Under the pieces are notes generated by a model. It searched no databases. It saw nothing but the letters and a program-made list of their open reading frames with translations, and had not been told where the DNA came from. DNA of 64,000 nucleotides from Aselliscus stoliczkanus (taxonomy: Eukaryota > Chordata > Mammalia > Chiroptera > Hipposideridae): assembly GCA_033961575.1 (NCBI GenBank), contig CM066735.1, forward strand, positions 34,119,501 through 34,183,500, in the 5' to 3' direction. Within the stretch, counting starts at the first letter, position 1. Each line of letters opens with the position of its first letter. A program made the translations under genes and the position numbers. Below are positions 10,406 to 23,256 of this stretch, one piece after another.

Positions 10406-11384
10406 TTTACTTCTCTTCATATATAGCCTGCCTGGTGATTTGTTTTCCTTAATGTTGGGCTGGACATATAGTTATGGCTAGATCAGAAGTTTGTTCATAT
10501 CCTTAAACATATATGTTTAACATAAATTTATATAGAGCTATATAAGTCATTTGTTAAAATATTTTGGTCTGATTTTTAGAAAGCACAACAGAAGAACTCC
10601 ATAATGGCCTTCTGCTAACAGAGAAAAAATGGGCTTTATTATTAGTTGGACTCATTCACGTGATATGCAGTTTAAGATACATATTCACACTAAATATTTT
10701 CAGTATTATCATAGCCATCAAAACATCCAGATATTTAAGATATAATGATTTCATGTCAATTGAAGAGCTAATGGCTTAAAGAAAAAGACAGTATAGGAAA
10801 TTTAATCATAGTCCTCTAGATAGAATGGTTACTGACTTAAAATTCTTATTTTGCTACCTATCTTCCAGAACTCAAACCAAAGAAATACAGCTCAATTTGG
10901 TTTTACACAGAGATGAATTTTTAGAAACTCATACAAAGTGCAAAAGGTTATAGTCAATAGAGTCCTAATAAGCACTGTATTCTAGATAACTCATATAATC
11001 TTTGAAATTTATTGAGGCCCTTGCAAAATAATAATTACCTATGGATTTCTTAAGAAGAACGTTAGAGCTTGTAGCATTGCATTAAAAACTATTTCAAACT
11101 TTCTCCCCCTGACTTTTTGGATTTAGAACAACTGAACAACCATCTCTGTTGAATAGCACATTTTTTTTTGGTTTTGTCTTTCCACTCACAGTTGGACTAA
11201 AACTACCCAGACTTCACACTAATTTGAATTATATTTGTAATATGTTCCTAACTTTGTAATTAAGCCAGTTCAAATTATCTGTGAATGACTCATTGAAGTT
11301 GTGTTTATAGTATTCTTTTCAACAGGAAGTAATATAAACAGTTCATAATGACAATTCAGATTTTTTTTCTAGTTCTATATATTT
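10406..11384. other. Unassigned non-coding DNA
   Basis: AT-rich; no gene, RNA or repeat recognised. A T-run lies at 11160-11169. Confidence 0.55.
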
Positions 11385-11700
11385 TTTTAAATTTAAGCTT
11401 TATTGAGGTCTTACAGACAGAAAACTGTAAGAAGTTTCAAAGTGTACATTATGGCAATTTGATATACATACACATTGTGAAAGGGTTCTCCTCATCTAGT
11501 TAATTAATATATCCATCACCTCACATATTTATTTTTATTTTTTACTCAGTGAGAACATTTAAATTCTATTCTCTTAGCAGATTTCAATTATACAATACAG
11601 TATTGTCAACTAGGGTCACCATGTTTTACATTAGATCCTCAGACTATATTCATGTGATAGCTGAAAATTTGTGCCCTTTACCAACCTCTCTGATTTTCTT
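11385..11700 (-). mobile_element. L1 3'-end fragment, reverse
   Basis: The + strand carries the complement of an L1 3' untranslated region: ctttattgaggtcttacaga, then 'catacacattgtgaaaggg', 'catctagttaattaat', 'tatccatcacctcacata', 'caatacagtattgtcaacta', and 'acattagatcctcagac'. It is 5'-truncated and contains no coding part. Confidence 0.8.
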
Positions 11701-12814
11701 TTTAATCTAAGAATATTTGGCAGGAATTCCTATTCTATAACCCACTGGAAGGAGAAAATTAGACAAGTCAGAAGGACTTCATGTCTCAACAGCAAGAGAG
11801 TCCATGTGAGACTTCTCTTTTGTTTTATGGGGAGATCAGGGTTCCTCAACATCAGCTCATGAAGCTCAGATACTTAAACCATGTTTTGCTTATTGGGAAC
11901 GTGTGGACTATTTCAAAGAGAAAAAAGGATCTGTACTTTTAAAATAATAAAGATGACATTTGAAAAGACAATGTTGTTCTGTTTGGAAGAGGGTGAGGTG
12001 TGAGTATCCGAGGGTTTATTGCCATTTAAGAGAGTGAGGATCTCCAACTGAGGAGATCTTGAATCTAATGCAAAGGGTACAAATTCATTAAAGTAGTGAA
12101 ACTAAAAAATGTAATGCAGGATGCTTCAAGGCAGAATTAGTATAAATTGTGCAAGCTTTTTAACACTTTTGAGAACATTTAGTTAACTTTGGCCTACCAA
12201 AAAAATCAAACCGTAGAATTTAAGAATTTTTCTCTTAAATCTTTTAGTAAATATGATGGCTCAATTTAGGCCTTTTTGATGATTTTTTGTTTGTTTGTTC
12301 ATTTTGTTTTGTTTTGTTTTATTTATAAATGCACTCTTTGTAGGTAAATCTGGCTATTTCTGCACAGACAGCCCCAAGCTGAAACTTGAAACCAAATAGG
12401 GGGGAAAAATATCCTAATTTCCTATTTGGTAAATGGGGATGATGGCAATATATAGCTAGTCATTGGTAGTGACATTACTAAGTTGCATAAAATTAAGTCC
12501 TTTTAGTTTTTAAGTCTTGTAAGGTGCAGTCATAAAAAATGAAATAAAAGAAGTAAAAGCAAATTTTATAATGTTAACAGATAAAATCACTCAATCTGTA
12601 GATGAGAGTAGATTGAAATTTAAGAGCAGGAAAAGGGGCCAGAACAACATTTGGTGTCACTGTTGGATCAAAAATGGCAATCTTAGTGCTGAAGACAGTA
12701 CCTTGTGTGTTCTCTATTGCTAACTAGGCAGAATGAAAATTAATCAGGTTTTTCTAGACTATAAAATAAGAACTTTTCTCTGTCCAGATAGCCTTCCCTT
12801 TCCAATGGAAAAGA
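11701..12814. other. Unassigned non-coding DNA
   Basis: Nothing recognised beyond a short TTTG-type simple repeat at about 12287-12322. Confidence 0.55.
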
Positions 12815-13060
12815 GTGGAATTTCTAAGAAGGAAACTGTAGAATGAGGCAGATCTTCAATACTGACAGGCTGTGTTTTTTTGAGCAAGTTATTCAACTTT
12901 TCCACATCCCAGTCTTCTTATCTGAAACCGCACCCCCGACCTCCCCACACACACAATAGCATGCACCCTGACGATTTTTCATGGGGATTAAAGGAGATAA
13001 TGAAAAATTGTATACCATATAGCAATTATTATTTTCAACACCAATAATAACACTATATCT
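12815..13060 (+). repeat. MIR-like ancient SINE
   Basis: Forward MIR landmarks: 'tttgagcaagttattcaact', 'ccagtcttcttatctgaaac', then 'ggggattaaaggagataatg'. A C-rich/CA insertion (about 12927-12956) interrupts the core. Confidence 0.65.
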
Positions 13061-14865
13061 ATTGACTGATGTTATATAAAATTAGAAAAACCACTAAGGG
13101 AAACTGGTGTTGTTTTACATATAAATTAAAGTTGAAGCATTTTTACAGTAGATGCCGAAAAATAAAGGAAACTCTGATGTTTCATAAAATCGTGACTGAG
13201 AAAGATCCTATAATAACAAAGTGTTTCTTTTTGTTATCAGAAGATAAATACTCCACTAGCTGTGAAAATTGAAGCAAATATTTGTTTCTTTAAAGGAATT
13301 TCCTATTATTACATGTGTAATTTGTGTTGTGTTGTGAGTGTGTGCGCGTGCACACTCTTTTGATTGATTGAAGGATTGTAATGGGTTAACCTGTGAGGAA
13401 ACCCATTGTGGGGGAGGCATTTTCAACTGCAGCCAGGGCACCAGTATGTTGAAGTTGTCTGCCAATGGAATATGGCAGTCCATGGAGAGTAGAACTAAGC
13501 TGATAAACCCTAGGAAGGCAGCTTCTCCAAGGACATCTGACATGGACACAGCTAAACTAGTTCCTTCTGACACACAGGCATGTAGGAAAAAGTCATGTAG
13601 GAAAAGGCATGTAGGAAAAAGTCAGAAGCGACCACAGAATCTAGTGAATTAGAACCTGCCTCTTAGAATTAAGGTTAGCTATTGGAAGTCACTGATGTAT
13701 GCATGGAAATCAATACCAGTGGGTTTATTTCTTCTTATTCTCAAGAAAACAATGGTTTTCAAAATCCTCTTCTGTCTCATCTCTGCTAAAAAGAGCCAAG
13801 CAAAAGAACTTTGGGCACTATTTTATTTCGTTTTTCTATTCCTGTTTGGATTTTGGGTGGTTCTTGTTTTTAATAAAGGAAAACATTCCCCTATACTCCT
13901 TCTTCAGTGAGATTTTTGATGGAAAACTATCCAGAGTGAGTTTATTCTCACAGCTATACATTGATAATGGACCTTGGGGTGATGTCCAGCTGCTGAAAAG
14001 CACAGTGAAGCACAATGTATAAGAAGTTTTAAAAGGATATAGGGTTTTGTACCACCTCTTTTTCCTCCTTAAGCTCTAACTTACCTGATGAAATTGAGTT
14101 TCTAAGCTTCGAATCCTGTCCGTTTCCCAAAGGATTCACTTTAAAACGTAACAGCAAATAAATTGGACCTGCAATTAGGTTGTATATTTGAGCAAATATA
14201 TTTCTTGAGAAGCCGTAATCAACCATTTATATTTTATTTTTGATATTATGTGCTAAGTTCTCAGACCTTTACAAGTATAGGTAAGGCCTAAATTGGGGAG
14301 GAGAATTGATAAGCATTTTCTTCTCTAATCTACATGAGTGTTATAAGACTTCTGGATCTTTTTACTTTCTCCAAAGTTACATTTGTTTTCTCTGGATAAC
14401 ACTTTCTCTATGCATTTTTCCTTTAGTTTCTTCAGGTGAGAATAGAAATTTCAGGAGAAATGCTTAGAAGATTTATAGGTGTCACCACACCTCTGGTATA
14501 AAAATATCATCTTCTTTGATATACCATTTAGGAGTATTTTATTGTTTTATAACTTGTCAGGAAATTGCTGGTGTTTTACTCTTACTATGATTGCATACTC
14601 ACGCGAGAACTCATTGATAATCATAAAAAGAAACTCACAACATAAATTAAAGCAAAAAGCAATCTTAAACTTGTCATTCAGGATTCAGAACTCACAGCGG
14701 AAAAAAACAACAAAACCCTTGGCTGACATACATTGCAGACCTCTCTTCTCCAATACTATTTGCTATTACCATTTCAGCCCATTGTATTTCTCTTATCTGG
14801 AAGAGTGCAAGCTTTAAGCACAAATTCAGCAGTTACAGTGAAAAGGAGAATCTAACTGGAGAGGC
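13061..14865. other. Unassigned non-coding DNA
   Basis: No gene or repeat recognised except the short three-unit tandem at 13579-13622. Overlapping forward frames at 13695-14022 are hydrophobic by composition (Phe/Leu from T-rich DNA) and are not convincing genes. Confidence 0.55.
13579..13622. repeat. Three-unit ~15-bp tandem repeat
   Basis: The unit catgtaggaaaaagt occurs at 13579-13593 and 13608-13622. A 14-bp variant, catgtaggaaaagg, sits between them (13594-13607). Confidence 0.95.
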
Positions 14866-14869
14866 AGTG

Positions 14870-15090
14870 GCTGTCTTTAATGGCAGGTCCACTAGGAGTC
14901 CCAAGTTCTATTCTGAGCTCTGGAGAGGAGTAGCTGTGCAATGATGAACAAAGTTATCCCTGCAAACCTCAGTATCCTCAGCTGTGTCTATTAAGATAAT
15001 GATACTTTTCCTATTTATTGACAGATCTTATATGGATCAATAGATGATGTGTAAAAATGTAGGGAAACTGAAAATTCCGTATAATATAAG
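14870..15090 (+). repeat. MIR-like ancient SINE
   Basis: Forward MIR pattern: 'ccaagttctattctgagctc', 'gtgcaatgatgaacaaagtt', 'aacctcagtatcctcagctg', and 'aagataatgatacttttcct'. Strongly diverged. Confidence 0.6.
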
Positions 15091-15190
15091 GTATCTCTTG
15101 TAGTTTTTATTTTGAGAAGTAAATTAGGCTTCAGAAAACTTTAAATAATGCAGTAGAATAAATTTAATCAATAAAATTCCAAATAAATAA

Positions 15191-15431
15191 TACGAGGGGT
15201 AGCAAAAAAATATATACAAGTGGACACCTTGGTTGATGTTGCTCAAGCAGGAGTTTGCCATAAGTGGAAGTGTCTGGATGCTGATGGTAACCACTTTGAG
15301 CAACACTTGTAATTGCAGAAGTCAAATGTGATTTGTATTCATCTTTTGTTATCAATATATATTGAGTATTACAATTTTAATACAGTTTCCTTTCTTAAAA
15401 TGTGTATACATTTTTTTTGGCACCCTCTGTA
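15191..15431. mobile_element. Mariner-type MITE with terminal inverted repeats
   Basis: Two inverted ends face each other: left cgaggggtagcaaaaaaata followed by tatac, and right gtatac followed by attttttttggcaccctctg, whose complement reads cagagggtgccaaaaaaaa. Each end abuts a TA dinucleotide (15191-15192 and 15430-15431), the target duplicated by Tc1/mariner transposases. The ~237-bp body holds a further inverted pair (gatgttgctcaag near 15236 and cttt-gagcaacac near 15294). No transposase motif is present, so it is non-autonomous. I recall similar short mariner derivatives from bat genomes; family assignment needs a search. Confidence 0.8.
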
Positions 15432-17017
15432 TAATGTTCATAGTTTTAATTACCCATATCATTTGCTTCCAGTATATCATTTTAAGATTATGACTGACTG
15501 CAGAGCTAGGGAATGTTCCATGAATATGTATTGAGTTATTTCAAATGATAGCTAACTCAAAATTGTTGCTACCAGGACACCATGAAAGTGGTAACCCATT
15601 GGTTTCACAATTGAGACAGTGGTGTTTAACAGGTACTCACTGAAAAAAAACCCTGCATACATATTCATATGTACATTTATTATAGTTTACTGATATCAAG
15701 GGTGTGTAGCACACAACTTCCAAATAATAATGAATATGCAATGCTTTTTATTATAAATTCCATATAGAGAAATGATTTTCACTGAATATTTTAATTTTTG
15801 TGATATGTTATTTGCATAGCCTACCTATGGACAGATGGTACTGTCATTACAGCTGTAGCTGCAACTGCCAGACGAATGCTATTCTGACAATGTATTTGAT
15901 TTATTTGACAATAAGATGAAAGTGAAACATCAAAAATGTATGTTGGAAAGTCACTTGTTCACTAGTGGTCAGTGTCAATGTTTTCTTTGGTAAATTGCTT
16001 AATAATCTGAATATTAGAAGAATATTTCCTCATTGTTTCATAGTGCTTACACTATAATGGCTAAAAACAAGACACACTTTAAATTTAATCTCCATTTTCA
16101 ACATTTTTCTCTGCAATCTTAAATTTAACAATCAGTGAAACAATAAACCTTGATTTGTAGCATTTGCCAATTTCAGTGGTATTCTTTCACATGACTGATA
16201 TCAAGCTACCAAGGTAAATACAGAGCTGAGAAAATATGCACAGTATCACGTTAGTATATAGTACTTCTACCAAACAGATACAATAGATGTAAGTAACCTC
16301 AAGACCTTAGATAATAGTAAAACGTAGTAAAATAATTAAGAAGTAACAAGTTTCCGTGTTTAACTTTGTTTTTAATATAATAACTTAAATGTGACTTTAT
16401 ATGATTTAATTTCTTGATAATGCCTGTGACTGACAGCTGGACACAATATGCCTGAAGTTTTAACAATTGGTTCTCATGAGCCAGTACAACAGCTCCAACA
16501 TATTGATGGTCCCAGATTATGACATCATAGCAATGAACTCTAGGAAACAAAGTGGGAAATGGTTGAATCTAATAATATGCGCTTGCTGACTCACCTCTGT
16601 GTCTAATCTCCATTAGAGATTATAACCTTAAAACCACTCTTTGGTCCTCTATTGCAAATACAGCAACCTTAGAGATTTTTCCTCTGTGTTACATAGCCTC
16701 AACTCTTAGTGAGATACAATAAGCTTTTAGGCACTGTAAATATTTTAAGGAGCTTCTGCATGTGCTTTCTACCTTTTAATATACTCTTCCTGTATTATTT
16801 ATCTTAGTAAATTGTACTCCCTCAGTTATCAAAGCAAGAAACTTGGATGTCATAATAGTTTCCTCTTTTTCTCTCATTTTCACAAGCTATAAATTACCAA
16901 AACCTTGTATTTCTTCTAGTAGGGTAATCTACTACAATCTAAAGTGCTAGAACAATACTTGGACCCCAGAAGCCCCCAATGACTGTTTCAATGAATGTAG
17001 ATTTAGGCACAGGCCCT
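15432..17017. other. Unassigned non-coding DNA
   Basis: AT-rich sequence with no gene, RNA or repeat that I recognise. Confidence 0.55.
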
Positions 17018-17078
17018 AATAATAATATTATAATGATGATAATAATGATAATAATTAATAATAATAATAATAATAATG
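17018..17078. repeat. (AAT)n-rich imperfect simple repeat
   Basis: Imperfect AAT/GAT trinucleotide array, purest at 17055-17077. The asparagine-run and isoleucine-run frames on the two strands are translations of this array. Confidence 0.95.
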
Positions 17079-19479
17079 TATTTAGACCTTGTAGTGAAGG
17101 AGTAAGGCTTATATTTTTGGCCTTAATTGCCTGCAGTAGCATAAACTTTGGATGGTGTTTATTTCTGCATAAAAAATTTAAAATGAGAAATTTCAAAAAA
17201 GATTACGAAATGAGTGTTATGTGACTCCTTTGTCTTGCACCTGTGTCATCAGAAAACCTTTGCAAATAGATGTAATTTTTTTTCTTTAGTCTAATACACA
17301 CTAGTATACAGAGAGTGATGTTTGGGACTACACGATTCACTGCCAGTGTAACAGCATGTCTCATTAATTAAAAAGTAGAGCTATTAGAGTCCGTAATATG
17401 AGAACTTTGATTGCTATCCAGTACCAAAATGTCCCCAAACAGGGCACCACTGTCAAATGCAAATGTCATGCAATATATACTGAAGTGTTCCTCTTTTTTT
17501 TTCTTTTTTAAGCATACTGTAAAATGTTAAGGGGGAAATCATTCACAAACCCTCTAAAGCAGTGATTCATAAGCTTTCATTGGTCATAGTCCTCAGTGAG
17601 ATTCTTATAAAGGCCTGGCATCTTCTCCCCAGAAAAATCAGTATCTACATAAACCATTTTTCACAGAGCTTCAGAAAGTTTTACAGTCTATGAATGAAAA
17701 ATCAGCGCTCAGAGAACACAATTTGGGCTACCCTTAGCAAATAAAATTAATTAGCATTAAGTCTGGGGAGAGGTAATTCATCCCTGGATAAAACAAGAAT
17801 GTCCCAGCCCTGCAAATAACCATGCTTCTGCTCAGCGAATAAAAACAACATTGGAGCACATATGAGAGTCAGGATAGAGAATAGTCATGAACTCATTTAT
17901 TTCACCAGAGGATTTCCTAGGGCCTCTCTTGATTTCTGTCCTCAGACTTCAGGAAGGGTAGAATGAACCGGAAAGATCACAGAGAACTGCATCCTGACTG
18001 CTTTAGAGTGAAATAGGAACCATAGTCTTCTCATCTAAGCTTTCTCTTTTATTACACATATAAAAAAGAAATGCTAAAATTGTGCTCAGAATGTTATAGA
18101 CACCTTATATAATCCCAATGCCATGAATATACCCTTTGCATTTTGCCTCTGGTTTATGTTGTCCCCTGAATATTGCAAATAATTAGTCTTGTTATGTGCA
18201 GTAGGAAGATACATGATTACTTTATAATGAAGAGGACTAGAGTAAGCTTATCAAATGACCATTTATGTTGCCCTACTTATTATCATATTCATAATGAATG
18301 TCAGGGAAATGTATAGTAAGAAACTTTAATACAGTCCATGCATGATGTCAAAGTAAGATATATGATCACGTTAACCCTCTAGATAAAATATATATAAGAA
18401 TGAATCAAGATTTCACATGTTCAGTATCTTAGAAACATTATTTAGATGTTTTAAATTATTAATTAAGGTAGTGTGCTATTTGGATAATTTTAAGTTATTA
18501 CAGTATTATATGTTTACAGTGGTCAAAGTAGTGATAGTAAGGGAGATAATTTCTCCTCCAAAACTCTGGAATATAAAAATCTTTACTCTAACATTTAGAT
18601 TGGCTTTGATATATATATTTCTATTTCTATATATTCATATATATCTTAATCTCTCTCTCTTTCTCTTTCTGTCTCTCTCTGTCTCTCTACTTTTTCAACT
18701 TTCTGCACACATAAAGAAATTTGGAGAATCCAGGACAATTTTGAAAATGACGTAGCCCTCATAATGCAATTTTATTTTAAATATCCAACTGAGAAAAAAG
18801 TATTTCTTTTTGTATACATGATCCAGGTAATTGCCAGAATTCTCTTGATTATGTATAATACACTCAAAGTTACTTTTACAAATTTTTTAAAATGAAAGTA
18901 CAAGTATTATTTTTCTTCAGCAATTGTTAGAACAGAATTTTATGAAAGCTGGTTTCATAAAATGCCTATGTATTACTTGAACAAGCCAGGCATACAAATG
19001 TGAAATAAAATAGTGAATAAATACACATATCTGAATAATACAAAGTAAGAAAGCCTTTTTAGAGAAATACAATTCAAGTGAGAGAGGTTTTTTTTAAAGT
19101 AAAATCTAGAGTAATAAAAATAATTACCTCAATTTTTGATTTTGTTTAGCTAGTTAAAAATATTGCATTTCTATAAAAGGAGATGCCTTAATCTCTGTCC
19201 TATTCTCTTATTTTTTGCTGATGAAACAAAATAAATTATTATTTGGCTTGAAAAGACCAATGATATCTGACAATATTTTAAGAAAGAAAAATGAGAGCTA
19301 CAAAGGCTTTGTCACTTAGTGCTTTTTATCCCAAAGAAAAAAAAATATTCTCTAATATATATTTCAATAAACACACTCAAACCCAAGCTGAGTATACAGA
19401 AGGGAAAGGGAAAGAGCAAAATTACATGTTGTTCTTGATTGGAAAATTACTGGAGATAAATATTTTTACTAGATCATAA
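17079..19479. other. Unassigned DNA with a possible hAT-like relic
   Basis: 17565-17620 (agcagtgattcataagcttt) resembles the 'cagtggttctcaa' end shared by several hAT elements of mammals, but no opposite end was found. A TA/TC simple stretch lies at 18609-18689. No gene recognised. Confidence 0.4.
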
Positions 19480-20110
19480 ATGTTTCCAGACTATGTGTGG
19501 TGTCATTGTAATGTGTCAGTTTGGGTATGCTGGACATCATTTCCCAGAATTCCCATCACTGTGTGTTTCCAGTTAAAGTGGGCAACAAGGGAGATTGCAG
19601 GACTCATGGAAGGCAGAGCAAAGCAGCAGGCATTCCATCATTCAGACATGTTGTCACTTATCTGCTGCTCATCCCATTGGGATGAGGCTGCCTCCAAATC
19701 TGCAATTTCTACTTCTTCCCCTGGATCCTTCTTTAGCTTCTACTTCTGGGTTTGATGACAAAGGACCTCAGCTTTTGCACACCAGTATTTTCAAGGTCAG
19801 AGGCAACAAGAGCTGACGTTAGTTCCAGCCCCTTCTCATGGGTTCTGACTCATGCTTATGGCTTATAGATGGTCTGTGCTCTCCCCTACTTCACATGCGT
19901 CTTCCCTTCTGTACTTCCTGCCCTGTAAACTTCAAACTTCAGCATCAGACACAAAGGCAAAAGAAACCAGCTCCCCCAGTTGTGTAACATCAAGTCTATA
20001 TAACAAATCCCTCCAAATATAAGCATATATCCTAGTGGTTCTCCTTGTATGATTAAAATTTGATTGATTAATAGACTAAATATCAGCATTAGAGCTTCTT
20101 ATCTTTTTCT
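19480..20110 (+). repeat. Ancient interspersed repeat, family C (forward, uncertain)
   Basis: Contains 'ggacatcatttcccagaatt', then 'cttcctgccctgtaaacttc', and an end with 'atcctagtggttctccttg' and gattgattaatag. The end resembles the complement of an old mammalian repeat that starts with ggttctccagagaaa. 60030-60650 may be a reverse relative. I cannot name the family. Confidence 0.45.
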
Positions 20111-20794
20111 AGTTTTAAAATGATTGTCTCTATAATTCAAGTAAGTTTATACTTGTATCACCATTCTCCTAATAGTAATTCCTATGGTTATCTCATTGGG
20201 CACATTTTTATTTGCAGAAGTACACACACATTATTAGGCATGTTCTATGGAGTCTGGAACTTATGGTCGGGTTAATAATTGTGAAGCTGCAATTTCAACA
20301 AGCAAAGTCTAAATTCCTATCTATTTAAGTTTATGGATATATGTTTGATGACAAAGTTTCCACTTTGCAAAGAAATAGGATAGGAAAAAAACAAAAGTAA
20401 TAAGAAGGAATACTGACCAAACAATAGTGACTAAATTAGTAGCTTAAAAAAAATGGATACTCTATCATAAGACCCACAGTGAACTTCTGAGTTAGTATAA
20501 ATAAATAAATAGATAACTTTTTATCCATGCAAAGAAATGCAATTTTATATGTATTTAATTCTACATTGCAATAATACCTAAAGGAAGCACATTTTGATGT
20601 AAGTTTTATCTCCAGTTCTTCATCCCTTGGGAGAAATATGTAAGTAGAAATACTTGTCAGCATATGCACAAACTGGTAAATATCAGTCAAACCAAAAAGG
20701 AGAAATTTTCCAAATTCTCTGAGGGGAAAGTAAGAATACTACTCTCTACTCAAGCATAAGGACTAGAATAAATGAGATACAATGTGTAGAAGAA
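20111..20794. other. Unassigned non-coding DNA
   Basis: No gene or repeat recognised. Confidence 0.55.
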
Positions 20795-21425
20795 AGAATA
20801 ATAGCCTCCCAAAGATGTCTACATCCTAATCCCCCAAACTTATGAATATGTTATGTGACATGGCAAGAAGGAATTAAAATTGCAGGTAGAACTGAGTTTG
20901 CTAATAGACTGATTTTAAGAGCAAGGAAATTATCATGTATAATAGGGGCATATTCAATGTAATCACAAAGGTCCTTAATGGAAAGAGGGAAGAAGAATTA
21001 GAACTAGAGACGGCATCATGAGGAAGACCTGAGGATCCATTGCTGGCTTTGAAGATGGAAGGAGGGCACAGGTCAAGGAATGTGGGCAGCCTCGAGAAGT
21101 TTATATTCAAGGAAACAGTTTACCTTCGGGAGCCTGCGGTAGGAACACAATCAAGCTTACAGCTCGATGTTAGCTAGTGGGACCCATTTTAGACCTTTGA
21201 CTTCTAGAACTGTTAGATAGTAAATTTGTGTTATTTTGAGATACCAAGTTAGTGGTCATTTTTTAAAACAGCAATAAGAACCTAAGGGCCGGCCGAGTGG
21301 CGCGGATATTAAGCACTGGCTTGGGAAGCCAGCGGCCCCGGTTCAGTTCCACATATGAGGGCCAGTAACACTACCCTCAAAAAAAAAAAAAAAAAAAAAG
21401 AACCTAATACACATGGTATCAGAAC
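20795..21425 (+). repeat. Ancient interspersed repeat, family B, split by a SINE
   Basis: Well-preserved forward copy: ataatagcctcccaaagatg, 'ttatgtgacatggcaag', 'cattgctggctttgaagatg', 'gacccattttagacctttga', 'gtaaatttgtgttattttga', and the 3' end cagcaataagaacctaa. A short SINE (21286-21397) has been inserted a few bases before the end, and the repeat resumes at 21398 with aagaacctaatac. Confidence 0.8.
21286..21397 (+). mobile_element. Short tRNA-headed SINE nested in family B repeat
   Basis: Starts at gggccggccgagtggcgcgg and ends in a ~20-A tail. The 10-bp duplication aagaacctaa lies at 21276-21285 and 21398-21407. A T replaces part of the usual 'gtggtt' after the A box (gcggatattaag). 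Confidence 0.95.
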
Positions 21426-23228
21426 AAAATGAGCCATTGTAGTCAACAACTTCCAAAGAATGCATTTGCTCACAGCAGCTCTCTCAACCCTACTGAAAAT
21501 GAAGGGAGAAAATAGGAATAAATGTGCATTTAGACCAAATTCACATAAAGGGAAATGTACCCATGTTGAGAAATCATAAGGTAATTCTGCTTTCCTAGGT
21601 TTATCACTTTTATAAAAGAAAAGAATTTAAGAGAGGAAGAAAAGATTTAAATTAACATGTGCAACACTGATAACTTACAGTTCCATGTCCCCTGCTGCAT
21701 TATATCTTTTGATTATGCAGAGTTCATTTCCGTTCAATGTAGATTAAATCGAATAGTGACATTCCCAACTGGACTACCAGATGGAATCACATTTTAATTA
21801 ACTTTTCAACCAGCATACAGATGTGCTTCTTGTGATCATTATCAAAAAATCATTTACCTTCAGCAAAACGAGGAGCCCTGGTGGCAGATTGTAGCTAAGA
21901 ATGATTGATCACATCATGAGATCATTAACCTGAAAATGCTTTTAATCATTTATTGACAAAACAAAGAAAAAGCTTATAAGCCAGTATTGAATTAATCTAA
22001 AGCACATTATCATGGACCTTTTGGGGGTTTAAATTAAAGGAGCTACTCACATTATAGAATAATGATCTATGTATGTATGTTATTACTAACTTCCAAAAAA
22101 GTCACATGGTTTCTGAAATTAAGCTTCTGTACGTTGATGAAAGCATGCACCATTGAAAAAAGAACTTACCCCGCAACTACTTTTTGTTCGTCATCACCAT
22201 CAAATAATCCCAATTATATTTGATGCCTTAAGAATAGCAAAGTCCCTACCTTCCAAATGTTTATATTTTGAAAAAGATCACCATCGTGAATAATTATTCT
22301 TAGTAGAAAAAAAAATCAAGTGAATATGAATGAAACATTAAAGGTAATTAAAAATTATATAGACAGAATGAAATAGTTTATATTGATACAACTTACTATT
22401 TGATTTAATGTTTACTTTGGTTCTTTTCAAGTTGTAACTAGTAACTCTAGTAACTAGGATTCTGGTAATTAAAAAAATGCTAGTAATAAGGCTTTCCTGA
22501 TATTTAAAAACCTTTTATTTGATTATTCCAAAATTTATAAGTGAAAGTCAATGTGTAAAATACTTCTGTTTTTATCAGTTACTAAGTTACTATAATATGT
22601 TCAATATCAAAGGAAAATAAACAGAGGCATCTGTCTTTACAAAGTTTCAGGCTATGAGAGAATACAAGGCAGGGATTTTAGGAGGTCAGAACCCAGCTCC
22701 GATTATTCCGTGTGTCTTCCAAGGTGTCAAGGTTGAAAGCACTCCACCATTCATTCCATCTTAACACATACAAGTCACAGCATGCCTATTCACCTAGGTA
22801 TAAAACATTCACTGAATGAATTGAAATTGAACTTAGCCATTTGTCCTTCAAGTGTAAGAATACACCTACCATAGGAAATCAGGATTTTTCTTCTAGCTTC
22901 TCGAGTGTCCATGGAAAAGACACCTAAGCTCCCTGGTCCTCAGTGTGTTCATCAGAGAAATGAGCAATTTCCAATTATAGTTAGTAACTGATCTCTTTTG
23001 GTAATTAAAAAAAAATCTCTTATGGAAGCCCAATGCTTAAAGCAGATAAAGGTGGAATATCTTTAGTTAAACTCTGGCTGGGGTGAGAAGTCTCTACTCA
23101 GGTTGTCACAGTAGTCGCCATGCAGCGCCCTGAGGCTCCTCAGAACCCAGATTGAAAATGAACACAGTCCCTCAGTCTAGGCCAGTCCTCAGCCCATCCT
23201 AAGTAACTTTTTGGAATTAACAACGGCA
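21426..23228. other. Unassigned DNA, part with low-repeat, TAAT-rich character
   Basis: 21550-22030 has no repeat signature and is rich in TAAT/ATTA and TGATNNAT motifs; it could be a conserved non-coding element, though conservation cannot be judged from one sequence. The remainder shows nothing recognisable beyond a possible old MIR scrap near 22930. Confidence 0.4.
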
Positions 23229-23256
23229 CACCCCCCCCCCCCAACCACCACCACCC
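23229..23256. repeat. C-rich tract
   Basis: A 14-C run followed by aaccaccaccaccc. The opposite strand is G-rich and encodes a glycine run in a reverse frame; that frame (23189-23545) has no other support. Confidence 0.95.

Noticed and set aside
13695..14022. Two overlapping Phe/Leu-rich forward frames, as membrane protein
   Set aside because: Hydrophobicity follows from T-rich DNA. Neither frame is long or has a domain, and they overlap in different frames.
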